Assembly: GCA_020354155.1 (NCBI GenBank)
Contig: CP070644.1
Span: forward strand, 1,460,967-1,474,824
Source: Nitrospiraceae bacterium
Lineage (GTDB): Bacteria > Nitrospirota > Thermodesulfovibrionia > UBA6902
Length of the DNA: 13,858 nt
Direction: 5' to 3'
Every line of letters begins with the position of its first letter. The first letter of the stretch is position 1. The notes under the pieces are model-generated. The model was not told the origin of the DNA. It was given only the letters and a program-made list of their open reading frames with translations, and searched no databases. Shown here in pieces: positions 1 through 6,127 of this stretch. The position numbers and the translations under genes are program-made.

Positions 1-1055
1 GTGATAAGCCGCCTTAAGTCGATAACATTCTCCGTCACGAGATGGTAACTTAATGCAAAGGCCGTTTCAAGTCCGGATATTCCAAAGGCTGCCGCATCAA
101 ATTCAATGTTCTTATCATCGATATGATGGGGTGCATGGTCAGTTGCGATGACATCAATTGTACCATCTTTGACGCCTTCCTTTATACCGGCCATATCCTC
201 TGCTGTCCGGATTGGAGGATTGACTTTCAGATTTGTGTCATAACTGATGAGCGACTCATCATGAATCGAGAAATAGTGGGGGCAGGTTTCTGCCGTTACA
301 TTGACACCACGTGCCTTGGCATTTCGTATCATGTTTACAGAACCTTTTGTAGAGACATGTGCAATATGAAGTCTTCCTCCTGTGAGCTCACAGAGGGCCA
401 GGTCCCGAGCAACCATGATCTCTTCTGCGGCCTTCGGAATTCCCTGTAACCCGACTATGGTTGAAACAAGCCCTTCGTTCATTACGCCGCCTTCAGAGAG
501 CTGTGCATCTTCACAATGAGATATTATGGGTACATTAAAGATTTTTGAGTACTCAAGGGCACGCCTCATAATAAGACTGTTGGCAACGGGCCTTCCATCA
601 TCAGAAAAAGCGATGCAACCGGCTTTCATCAGGGCCTCTAGTTCCGTAAGTTCTTCGCCCATCTGTCCTTTCGTAATAGCTGCTATGGGGAATACGGTAC
701 AGGAACCTACTTTTCGGGACCGGTCAATGATAAATTCAGTAACTGAAATTGTATCATTGACGGGATTTGTATTCGGCATGCAGCATACAGAGGTGAATCC
801 TCCCCTTGCAGCTGCTGTTGTCCCCGATTGTATTGTCTCTTTGTGTTCAAAACCAGGTTCCCTTAAATGAACGTGCATGTCCACCAGGCCCGGGATTACA
901 ATGCACTTTGATGCATCGATTATTTTTGATGCCTTCGGGGCTTTTCCTTGTGCGTAGAGGCCCTGGATTTTACCCTTTTCAACATAGATATCCTTGTAGC
1001 CGTCAACATTCTGGGAGGGATCGATGACCCTTCCGTTCTTGATTACAAGCTTCAC
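1..1055 (-). CDS. pyrC: Dihydroorotase PyrC (class I), C-terminus cut by window edge
   Basis: This is the amidohydrolase that cyclises carbamoyl aspartate to dihydroorotate, the third step of pyrimidine synthesis, in the cytoplasm. About 351 codons are present and the frame is still open at base 1. Class I enzymes are about 430 residues, so roughly 80 C-terminal residues lie outside. Visible motifs are the metal-binding DMHVHLREPG (residues 59-68, with H61 and H63), AFSDDG, ISHCED, HIAHVST, ETCPHYF, NPPIR and ATDHAPH, which holds the catalytic Asp. All expected ligand motifs are intact, so it should be an active form rather than a degenerate partner of PyrB. The start is GTG at 1055-1053, where GTGA overlaps the pyrB TGA stop by 4 bases. 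GGAG sits 6 nt upstream, inside pyrB, so translation is probably coupled. It is the third gene of the pyrR-pyrB-pyrC operon. Confidence 0.95.
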   Translation of the reverse strand, partial: MKLVIKNGRVIDPSQNVDGYKDIYVEKGKIQGLYAQGKAPKASKIIDASKCIVIPGLVDMHVHLREPGFEHKETIQSGTTAAARGGFTSVCCMPNTNPVNDTISVTEFIIDRSRKVGSCTVFPIAAITKGQMGEELTELEALMKAGCIAFSDDGRPVANSLIMRRALEYSKIFNVPIISHCEDAQLSEGGVMNEGLVSTIVGLQGIPKAAEEIMVARDLALCELTGGRLHIAHVSTKGSVNMIRNAKARGVNVTAETCPHYFSIHDESLISYDTNLKVNPPIRTAEDMAGIKEGVKDGTIDVIATDHAPHHIDDKNIEFDAAAFGISGLETAFALSYHLVTENVIDLRRLI

Positions 1056-1972
1056 TTTTTTACTCCTGCAAGGAGATAGAGAACAGCCATGCGCACGGCT
1101 ATACCGTTTGTGACCTGCTCAAGAATCACTGACTGAGGTCCGTCTGCAACATCGGATGCAATTTCAACCCCTCTGTTCATGGGGCCTGGATGCATTACAA
1201 TAGCGTTCTTTTTTGCAAGACCTAATCTCTCCTGAGTTAAACCATACAATTTAAAATACTCTCTCAGTGAAGGCAGAAAACCTGTGCTCTGACGCTCAAG
1301 CTGCAGCCTGAGTGTCATGAGAACATCTGCGTTTCTGACCCCTTTATCTATTGAGTGAAAAACCTCAACGCCCATCTTGTCAATTTCAGCCGGCATCAGG
1401 GTCGGAGGACAGATCACCCGAACATGCGCCCCCAGTTTAGTAAGACCATAGATATTTGATTTTGCTACCCTGCTGTGTGCAATATCACCTATTATCGATA
1501 CGGTGAGACCTTTGAATTTTTTTTTGTGTGATCGAATTGTAAACAGATCAAGAAGTGCCTGGGTGGGGTGTTCATTTGCCCCGTCTCCTGCATTGACGAC
1601 AGATGCATTCAGTATTTTACTCAGTATATGGGGAACACCTGATGACTTGTGCCGGATAACAACAAAATCAGCGCCAAGGGCCTGGATCGTCAGGGCAGTA
1701 TCCTGAATTGACTCTCCCTTGACGACACTGCTTGAGGTAACTGAAAAGTTCACATCATCGGCAGAAAGTCTTTTGGCAGCGAGGGCAAAGGATGTCCTTG
1801 TTCTCGTAGAAGGTTCAAAGAAAAGACTGATGACCGTTTTCCCTCTGAGAGGAGGGACCTTTTTAATATCCCTTCTTAGTACGTCTCTGAAACCGGAAGA
1901 AGTATCAAGAATGTGGTTGATCTCATCAGGTGATAGTTCTTTAATACCGAGAAGATGTTTCGATTTAAACAT
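1052..1972 (-). CDS. pyrB: Aspartate carbamoyltransferase, catalytic chain
   Basis: This enzyme condenses carbamoyl phosphate and aspartate to carbamoyl aspartate, the committed step of pyrimidine synthesis. The protein has 306 residues, the normal length for a catalytic chain. Motifs are the carbamoyl-phosphate loop STRTR (55-59), K85 in SSVVKGES, EHPTQALLDLFTI (134-146), HSRVAKSN (166-173), the aspartate-binding LRLQLER (221-227) and HPGPMNRG (261-268). No regulatory pyrI chain lies in the window. That fits transcript control by PyrR in place of allosteric control through PyrI, although pyrI could lie elsewhere. The start ATG lies 23 nt after the pyrR stop. No clear Shine-Dalgarno is visible there, so reinitiation or coupling from pyrR is likely. 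The gene overlaps pyrC by 4 bases. Confidence 0.97.
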   Translation of the reverse strand: MFKSKHLLGIKELSPDEINHILDTSSGFRDVLRRDIKKVPPLRGKTVISLFFEPSTRTRTSFALAAKRLSADDVNFSVTSSSVVKGESIQDTALTIQALGADFVVIRHKSSGVPHILSKILNASVVNAGDGANEHPTQALLDLFTIRSHKKKFKGLTVSIIGDIAHSRVAKSNIYGLTKLGAHVRVICPPTLMPAEIDKMGVEVFHSIDKGVRNADVLMTLRLQLERQSTGFLPSLREYFKLYGLTQERLGLAKKNAIVMHPGPMNRGVEIASDVADGPQSVILEQVTNGIAVRMAVLYLLAGVKK

Positions 1973-1995
1973 AGTCCATAGAATGTGCCATCATT

Positions 1996-2526
1996 TTAAT
2001 CACTAACAAGGGTCACTCTGTTGTCAGTATCGTCCTCCTGCAGGATTACGTCTATACGGTCATCAAAGGCAGTAGGTATGTTTTTGCCCACATAATCCGG
2101 CCGAATAGGCAATTCCCGGTGTCCCCTGTCTATGAGAACAGCAAGTTGAATATTGTCTGCCCGGCCAAAATCGAGGAGAGCATCGAGGGCTGCACGAATA
2201 CTTCTTCCCGTAAACAGTACATCATCAACAATGACGACGGTCTTGCCATTGATCGAGAACTGAATATCTGTTTCCTTGACAAAAGGCTGTTCATCCTTTG
2301 TATTGAGATCATCTCTGTAAAAAGTGATATCCAGTGCTCCGATTTCAATTGACATGCCTTCAATTGACTCAATCTGTGCTGCAAGCCTTCGGGCAAGGAT
2401 TACACCGCCTTTTTGAATGCCAACGAGGCACAGGTTCTCAATGCCCTTGTTTTTTTCTACTATTTCGTGGGCCATTCGCGTTATTGCCCGTTTAATGTCG
2501 TTGTTGTCCAGCAGCTCTTTAGGCAT
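1996..2526 (-). CDS. pyrR: Bifunctional pyr operon RNA-binding regulator / uracil phosphoribosyltransferase PyrR
   Basis: PyrR binds a hairpin in pyr mRNA when UMP or UTP is high and reduces operon expression. Many PyrR proteins also convert uracil and PRPP to UMP. At 176 residues it has the normal family length. The PRPP-binding motif VVIVDDVLFTGRS spans residues 97-109. The PyrR-specific stretch DRGHRELPIRPDYVGKNIPT spans 133-152, and the N-terminal AITRMAHEIVEKN is also typical. It is the first gene of pyrR-pyrB-pyrC. A PyrR-type RNA site lies directly upstream in its own leader, so autogenous control is expected. The start ATG has AAAGG 8 nt upstream, but the spacer is a run of eight T residues and the ribosome-binding site lies in the 3' arm of the leader hairpin. 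Both RNA-binding and phosphoribosyltransferase functions look intact. Confidence 0.95.
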   Translation of the reverse strand: MPKELLDNNDIKRAITRMAHEIVEKNKGIENLCLVGIQKGGVILARRLAAQIESIEGMSIEIGALDITFYRDDLNTKDEQPFVKETDIQFSINGKTVVIVDDVLFTGRSIRAALDALLDFGRADNIQLAVLIDRGHRELPIRPDYVGKNIPTAFDDRIDVILQEDDTDNRVTLVSD

Positions 2527-2557
2527 AAAAAAAACCTTTCTCCAAGAGAGAGAAGGT
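2527..2557 (-). terminator. Attenuator hairpin of the pyr leader, overlapping the pyrR ribosome-binding site
   Basis: Read on the minus strand, the arm ACCTT...CTC pairs with GAG..AAGGT, with a small bulge or asymmetric loop. Eight consecutive T residues follow and run straight into the pyrR ATG. This is the shape of an intrinsic terminator. The 3' arm also holds GGAG and AAAGG, the only Shine-Dalgarno candidates for pyrR, so folding would hide the ribosome-binding site as well as end transcription. The stem is only moderately stable by eye. I infer it is the off-state structure promoted by PyrR binding upstream. Confidence 0.7.
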
Positions 2558-2612
2558 ATTTACGTACGTCTTTCAGGTTGTAAGGTTATTGTAATAAGGA
2601 ACACTTTTCTTT

Positions 2613-2635
2613 CCTTTCCAGCCTCTCAGGACTGG
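2613..2635 (-). promoter_or_regulatory. PyrR-binding hairpin (anti-antiterminator) in the pyr leader
   Basis: On the minus strand, CCAGTC and GGCTGG form a 6-bp stem (one G-U pair) around the hexaloop CTGAGA. GGA and AAGG follow. This matches the known PyrR site pattern AGUC, hexaloop ending GAGA, GGCU, three bases, AAGG. It sits about 90 nt upstream of the pyrR start, between the promoter and the terminator-like hairpin, as in Bacillus pyr leaders. The loop bases GAGAG could alternatively pair with CUCUC in the 5' arm of the terminator, giving a possible antiterminator. That alternative fold is my inference and was not computed. Confidence 0.85.
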
Positions 2636-2658
2636 ATTAAAGGTTCAGGTTTAGACAA

Positions 2659-2688
2659 ATAATAATAAAATAAAAACAGGTTTGTCAA
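2659..2688 (-). promoter_or_regulatory. Sigma-70 type promoter of pyrR-pyrB-pyrC
   Basis: On the minus strand there is a perfect -35 box TTGACA (2688-2683), an 18-nt T-rich spacer and a -10 box TATTAT (2664-2659). Transcription would begin near 2652, giving a leader of about 125 nt that contains the whole PyrR hairpin and the terminator-like hairpin. It is the best promoter match in the window. Confidence 0.8.
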
Positions 2689-2809
2689 TAGGCGGTTCTG
2701 AACTGAAGAAATGCGGAGATAATGCCGATAATGAATTAAGTCGATTATGTAAGTGTAAGTTGAATTTACAATAAAACTCATTGAAATCAGAAAGGAAAAT
2801 GATACCGCC

Positions 2810-3685
2810 ATGGATGGGAGACAAACTTTGAATATTCCTGCCAGGGAGGAACTTTTAAAGAAGGCAGGGGACCTGAGAGTACTGCCCTTTGTTGCAAAAA
2901 AGATACTTGACACAATCGGTAATGAGGATGCCTCTATTGAGGAACTGGGGGATATTATAGAAAAGGACCAGACTGTCACGGCACGGGTTTTAAAGATATC
3001 CAACAGTGCACTCTATGGATTGAGACAGGAGGTTACAAGCCTCAATCACGCAATTATGGTTCTTGGATTCAAGACGATACGGAGCCTTGTCCTCTCAGTC
3101 TCAACCAAATCTTTATATAAAAGCTTCGGCATGAAGGAGAAGATCATCTGGGATCACTCCATAGGTGCCGCAATCGCAGCGAAAATTATTTCCAAAGGGA
3201 TGGGCAGTGATGCAGGAGAAATGGCTTTCATAGGAGGGCTCATGCATGACCTTGGAAAAGTCGTGCTCAATAATGAAACACCGGATATCTTTGTACAGGT
3301 CATGATGAAGACATATAATGATGGTGCAGACTCACTTGATGCTGAAAACGAAGTATACGGATACACACACACTGAGATCGGCGCAGGGGTAATGGAGCGA
3401 TGGGGTTTTCCGCCCTTGCTTGTGAAGATCGTTGAAGGTCATCACCTCAACATCGGCAAACTTGAGAACATAGCTGACCCTCTGACTGCAAAAGTGACGG
3501 CAGTTGTTCATCTTGCTGATCAGATATGTAAAAAACTGGGCATTGGCACTCGAAGCCCTGATGAAGCCCTGGTCCTTGATTCCCTTGTATCAGCCAAGTT
3601 TCTTGAGATTCCGGATGAAAAACTGAATGAGATGCTTGAAGAGACCAGGGAAACCTATAGCAACGAAAAGGCTGTCTTCGAATAG
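2810..3685 (+). CDS. HDOD domain protein (HD-type signalling protein)
   Basis: This is a single-domain HDOD protein of 291 residues. HDOD proteins are relatives of HD phosphohydrolases found in signalling, chemotaxis and stress regulation; their exact activity is often unknown. The HDOD core spans about residues 18-215, with the signature stretch SNSALYG and LNHAIMVLGFKTIRSLVLS (65-97). H116, H146-D147, H187, H211-H212 and D237 are positioned like HD metal ligands, so catalysis is not excluded. No receiver, GGDEF or other output domain is attached. The upstream GAAAGG lies 14 nt from the ATG, which is too far. A TTG at 2828 has GGGAG 7 nt upstream, so the true start may be six codons later. 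It is divergent from the pyr operon and shares its 283-nt upstream region. A possible -10 (TACAAT, 2767-2772) lacks a good -35. No specific role can be assigned. Confidence 0.9.
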   Translation: MDGRQTLNIPAREELLKKAGDLRVLPFVAKKILDTIGNEDASIEELGDIIEKDQTVTARVLKISNSALYGLRQEVTSLNHAIMVLGFKTIRSLVLSVSTKSLYKSFGMKEKIIWDHSIGAAIAAKIISKGMGSDAGEMAFIGGLMHDLGKVVLNNETPDIFVQVMMKTYNDGADSLDAENEVYGYTHTEIGAGVMERWGFPPLLVKIVEGHHLNIGKLENIADPLTAKVTAVVHLADQICKKLGIGTRSPDEALVLDSLVSAKFLEIPDEKLNEMLEETRETYSNEKAVFE

Positions 3686-3699
3686 CAAATCATGTTGTA

Positions 3700-3718
3700 A
3701 ATCAGTCAGAGACTGATT
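3700..3718. repeat. Perfect inverted repeat between convergent genes, possible weak terminator
   Basis: AATCAGTC and GACTGATT form a perfect 8-bp stem with a 3-nt loop (AGA). The hairpin lies just after the HDOD stop codon and spans the TGA stop of the DUF190 gene on the other strand. No T-run follows on either strand, so it is not a standard intrinsic terminator. It may mark the 3' ends of both transcripts or may be incidental. Confidence 0.4.
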
Positions 3719-4052
3719 CCGGATTGTGCCGGTATTTAACGACAGTTACTTTTTCCATCGTTATGATTCCCTCTTTCACTGTTTCATCAAGAAAGGGAAG
3801 GATTAAATCTATCTTATCCTCTGCATCGACGATCTCAATCATTACTGGGAGGTCTTCTGATAACCGAAGTAGCTTTACTGAATGAATACGGCTTGTTGCA
3901 CCAAAACCCATAATTCCCCTGAAGACAGTGGCTCCTTCAAGGTTTAACTGACGCGCCCTCATAACAATGGCTTCATACAGTGGTTTGCCTTTATGCTTAT
4001 CTGCTTCACCAATTAAAATCCGTAACAGTTTTCCTTCTTCGGGCAGTTTCAT
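3702..4052 (-). CDS. DUF190 (PII-like) protein linked to CrcB
   Basis: A small cytoplasmic protein of 116 residues with no membrane segment. It opens with KLLRILIGEADKHKGKPLYE, followed by GATVFRGIMGFGATSRIH (residues 40-57) and a closing stretch DLPVMIEIVDAEDKID, the usual pattern of the DUF190 family. That family has a fold related to the PII signalling proteins and is often encoded beside crcB. The start ATG lies 9 nt after the crcB stop with no strong Shine-Dalgarno, which suggests coupled translation in a crcB-DUF190 operon. By analogy with PII proteins it may sense a ligand and modulate the channel, but this is inference and the family's function is not established. The coding end overlaps the hairpin at 3700-3718. 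Confidence 0.85.
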   Translation of the reverse strand: MKLPEEGKLLRILIGEADKHKGKPLYEAIVMRARQLNLEGATVFRGIMGFGATSRIHSVKLLRLSEDLPVMIEIVDAEDKIDLILPFLDETVKEGIITMEKVTVVKYRHNPESVSD

Positions 4053-4061
4053 CTCAATTTC

Positions 4062-4448
4062 TTACCGCAGGATATGAACAAGATATTTCGATATTATAAA
4101 ACCGGCCAGGACCAGGAGAAGACCAAAAATGTTACTGGCCAGTATATTCGAGAGTGCAAGCTTTATTTCACCGTCCCTGAAAAGATTCAGGCTCTCCAGG
4201 GTAAATGTTGAGAACGTCGTGAAGCCGCCCAGTATTCCTATAAAAATGAAATGTCTCACGTTCGTTGAGAAATTATCAATTTCAAAGAGACCCCAGAGGA
4301 GACCGATTACAAAGGAGCCGGCCAGATTTACCAATAAGGTGCCCCAGGGGAATACCCCGCTTACAAATCGGTATGTGAATCCTGAAAGGGAATATCTGAG
4401 TACTGTTCCGATGGCGCCACCTGATGCAAGTAGAAATATTTTGGACAT
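4062..4448 (-). CDS. crcB: Fluoride channel CrcB (Fluc)
   Basis: An inner-membrane fluoride channel of 128 residues that lets fluoride leave the cell; the family works as dual-topology dimers. Four hydrophobic segments are visible. Family motifs are GGAIGTVLRY near the N-terminus, GTLLVNLAGSFVIG, and GGFTTFSTFTLE, the phenylalanine- and threonine-rich pore segment. I chose the ATG at 4448 because GAGGG lies a few bases upstream, the protein then has the usual length, and MSKIFLLASGG is a typical start. An in-frame ATG 18 codons upstream would add an unusual cysteine-containing tail and has no ribosome-binding site. Only one crcB copy is present, so a homodimer is expected. No fluoride riboswitch was recognised upstream. 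It is followed at 9 nt by the DUF190 gene. Confidence 0.93.
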   Translation of the reverse strand: MSKIFLLASGGAIGTVLRYSLSGFTYRFVSGVFPWGTLLVNLAGSFVIGLLWGLFEIDNFSTNVRHFIFIGILGGFTTFSTFTLESLNLFRDGEIKLALSNILASNIFGLLLVLAGFIISKYLVHILR

Positions 4449-4473
4449 CTGTTTCCCTCTTTCAAATAGGTAC

Positions 4474-4502
4474 AATTTACACAGTATGAGTCGAAAAATC
4501 AA
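4474..4502 (-). promoter_or_regulatory. Possible crcB promoter
   Basis: On the minus strand, TTGATT (4502-4497), a 17-nt spacer and TAAATT (4479-4474) give a moderate sigma-70 match (four of six bases in each box). It lies 26 nt before the chosen crcB start, leaving room for the GAGGG ribosome-binding site. Its -35 box forms one half of the dyad at 4497-4515. Confidence 0.45.
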
Positions 4503-4515
4503 TACGTATTTGATT
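4497..4515. promoter_or_regulatory. 19-bp dyad between divergent crcB and hisA promoters
   Basis: The core AATACGTATT is a perfect 10-bp palindrome, and the outer arms AATCAA and TTGATT are inverted copies offset by one extra T. The two arms coincide with the predicted -35 boxes of crcB and hisA. The dyad could be an operator acting on both genes or may simply reflect two back-to-back -35 boxes around a chance palindrome. Confidence 0.35.
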
Positions 4516-4539
4516 GAGGGAAAAGCCTTCTGATATACT
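4510..4539 (+). promoter_or_regulatory. hisA promoter, positioned for a leaderless transcript
   Basis: TTGATT (4510-4515), an 18-nt spacer and TATACT (4534-4539), preceded by TGA as an extended -10, form a good sigma-70 promoter. Only six bases separate the -10 box from the hisA ATG, so the expected first transcribed base is at or next to the A of ATG. Confidence 0.65.
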
Positions 4540-4545
4540 CAACAC

Positions 4546-5271
4546 ATGATTGTGATCCCTGCTATTGACCTGAAGGAGGGAAAGTGCGTACGGCTTCTTC
4601 AGGGCAAAAAAGAAGAAGTGACCATATATTCAGACGATCCGCCGTCAATGGCTCGAAACTGGCAGGAACAGGGTGCTGAACTGCTGCATGTTGTTGATCT
4701 TGACGGTGCCTTTACCGGAGAGCAGCATAATTATGAAAAAATAAAGGCTATCCGCTCAGCCATTGACATACCGATTGAGGTGGGAGGCGGCATCCGGGAT
4801 GCTGACAGGGTGGCACAGCTGATCGATCTTGGCGTTAACAGAACAATTATAGGGACCTCAGCTGCTGAAAAGCCCGATATGGTCCGGGAAATCTGTCGGC
4901 GCTTTCCCGGCAAAGTACTCGTCGGGATTGATGCTAAGGACGGGAAGGTGGCCGTCAAGGGATGGGTAGAGGTTACTGAGCTTGAGGCTGTAGCGTTTGC
5001 AAAACAGATGGAGGGTGCCGGGGCTGCAGGCATTATTTATACGGACATATCCCGTGATGGAATGCTTACAGGCCCCAATGTAGAGGCCATGGCAAAAATG
5101 GTTGAATCAGTCGGCATACCTGTTATTGCATCCGGCGGTGTGTCTCAGCTTGATGACATAAAAAGTTTGATGAAGATCAATAATCTCTGGGGAGTGATAA
5201 CGGGCAAAGCCCTGTACACGGGATCAATGAAACTGGATGAAGCTATAGCTTTAACAAAGGGGAAGGACTGA
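4546..5271 (+). CDS. hisA: ProFAR isomerase HisA
   Basis: HisA converts ProFAR to PRFAR in histidine synthesis (cytoplasmic, TIM barrel). The 241 residues match the family length. The canonical start MIVIPAIDLKEGKCVRLLQG carries catalytic D8. The second catalytic Asp is D129 in VGIDAK. Phosphate-binding glycine motifs are VGGGIRD (79-85) and ASGGVS (195-200), and YTDISRDGM (165-173) is also typical. The start is certain from the family N-terminus, yet no Shine-Dalgarno precedes it and the predicted -10 box ends six bases upstream, which suggests a leaderless mRNA. Its stop TGA is followed immediately by the hisF ATG, so hisA and hisF are one transcript. No hisH, hisI or hisB lies in the window, so the remaining his genes must be elsewhere. 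Confidence 0.97.
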   Translation: MIVIPAIDLKEGKCVRLLQGKKEEVTIYSDDPPSMARNWQEQGAELLHVVDLDGAFTGEQHNYEKIKAIRSAIDIPIEVGGGIRDADRVAQLIDLGVNRTIIGTSAAEKPDMVREICRRFPGKVLVGIDAKDGKVAVKGWVEVTELEAVAFAKQMEGAGAAGIIYTDISRDGMLTGPNVEAMAKMVESVGIPVIASGGVSQLDDIKSLMKINNLWGVITGKALYTGSMKLDEAIALTKGKD

Positions 5272-6123
5272 ATGTTGGCAAAGAGGATAATTCCCTGTCT
5301 TGATGTAAAAGACGGCAGGGTTGTAAAGGGCGTGAACTTCCAGAACCTTATTGATGCCGGTGATCCTGTTGAAAATGCGAAGTTCTATGATGAGCAGGGT
5401 GCTGATGAACTGGTTTTTCTGGATATTACCGCTTCTCATGAAAAGCGGAAGACCATACTTGATGTCGTTGCCCGTACTGCAGATGATGTTTTCATGCCCC
5501 TGACGGTAGGAGGAGGCATCAAATCACTTGAAGACATACGGGACCTGCTGAATGCAGGCTGTGACAAGGTTTCAATCAATACAACAGCTGTGAGAAATCC
5601 CTATTTCATCAGGCAGGCATCGGAGCGTTTTGGAAGTCAGTGCATTGTCGTAGCAGTTGATGCAAAGAGGGTCGTAGCAGGAATGACCTTCGAGCCTGAT
5701 GAGCCCTGGCTGAACTGGCTCAATGCACCTGACCTGAAAGAAACAAGACTGAAGGTCCCTTCAAACGGTTCGCCTGTGTGGGCCCTCTCAACGCATGGAG
5801 GCAGAAAGATGAGGCGTCTTGATGCAGTCAGGTTTGCAAAAAAGATGGAAGAATTCGGTGCAGGTGAGATCCTTCTTACAAGTATGGACAGGGACGGCAC
5901 AAAGATAGGATTCGATATTGAGCTGACGAGAAAGATTGCAGAGACAGTGACAATACCCGTTGTTGCCTCAGGCGGAGTGGGCACCCTTGAACATATGCGT
6001 GAAGGTCTCGTTGAGGGAAAGGCTGACGCAGCCCTTGCCGCATCGATCTTTCACTATCGGGAATATTCAGTGAAAGAAACAAAAGAGTATCTGAAATCAA
6101 AGGGTGTTCCCGTCAGGCTGTAA
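5272..6123 (+). CDS. hisF: Imidazole glycerol phosphate synthase cyclase subunit HisF, with an insertion
   Basis: HisF uses ammonia from the glutaminase HisH to turn PRFAR into imidazole glycerol phosphate and AICAR. Catalytic D11 (CLDVKDG) and D130 (AVDAKR) and K19 are present and at the family's usual numbers. VGGGI (79-83), GAGEILLTSMDRDGT (196-210), VASGGVG (231-237) and the C-terminal GVPVRL are typical. The protein is 283 residues against about 253 for the usual enzyme. The surplus is an insertion of about 30 residues (roughly 135-168, rich in Pro, Trp and Leu) between DAKRV and STHGGRK, after barrel strand 5 on the active-site face. Flanking motifs are in frame and intact, so this is a real insertion and not a frameshift. 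GGGGAAGGA just upstream of the ATG is a strong ribosome-binding site inside hisA. The gene converges on the next with only 4 nt between stop codons. Confidence 0.96.
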   Translation: MLAKRIIPCLDVKDGRVVKGVNFQNLIDAGDPVENAKFYDEQGADELVFLDITASHEKRKTILDVVARTADDVFMPLTVGGGIKSLEDIRDLLNAGCDKVSINTTAVRNPYFIRQASERFGSQCIVVAVDAKRVVAGMTFEPDEPWLNWLNAPDLKETRLKVPSNGSPVWALSTHGGRKMRRLDAVRFAKKMEEFGAGEILLTSMDRDGTKIGFDIELTRKIAETVTIPVVASGGVGTLEHMREGLVEGKADAALAASIFHYREYSVKETKEYLKSKGVPVRL

Positions 6124-6127
6124 TGAC

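Noticed and set aside
123..870. Plus-strand ORFs in the first kilobase
   Set aside because: They lie antisense to an intact pyrC with all catalytic motifs and resemble no protein family.
4449..4502. Longer crcB start giving 146 residues
   Set aside because: The upstream ATG has no ribosome-binding site and overlaps the predicted promoter; the start at 4448 gives the family length and has GAGGG upstream.
4449..4545. Fluoride (crcB) riboswitch upstream of crcB
   Set aside because: The conserved GG..GAUGG..UUCGCC and later CUGAUGACUCCUA-type elements are not present; the spacer looks like two divergent promoters only.
5668..5781. Frameshift or assembly error in hisF
   Set aside because: The reading frame is continuous, the extra length is a multiple of three and conserved motifs resume in frame on both sides, so it is a true insertion.
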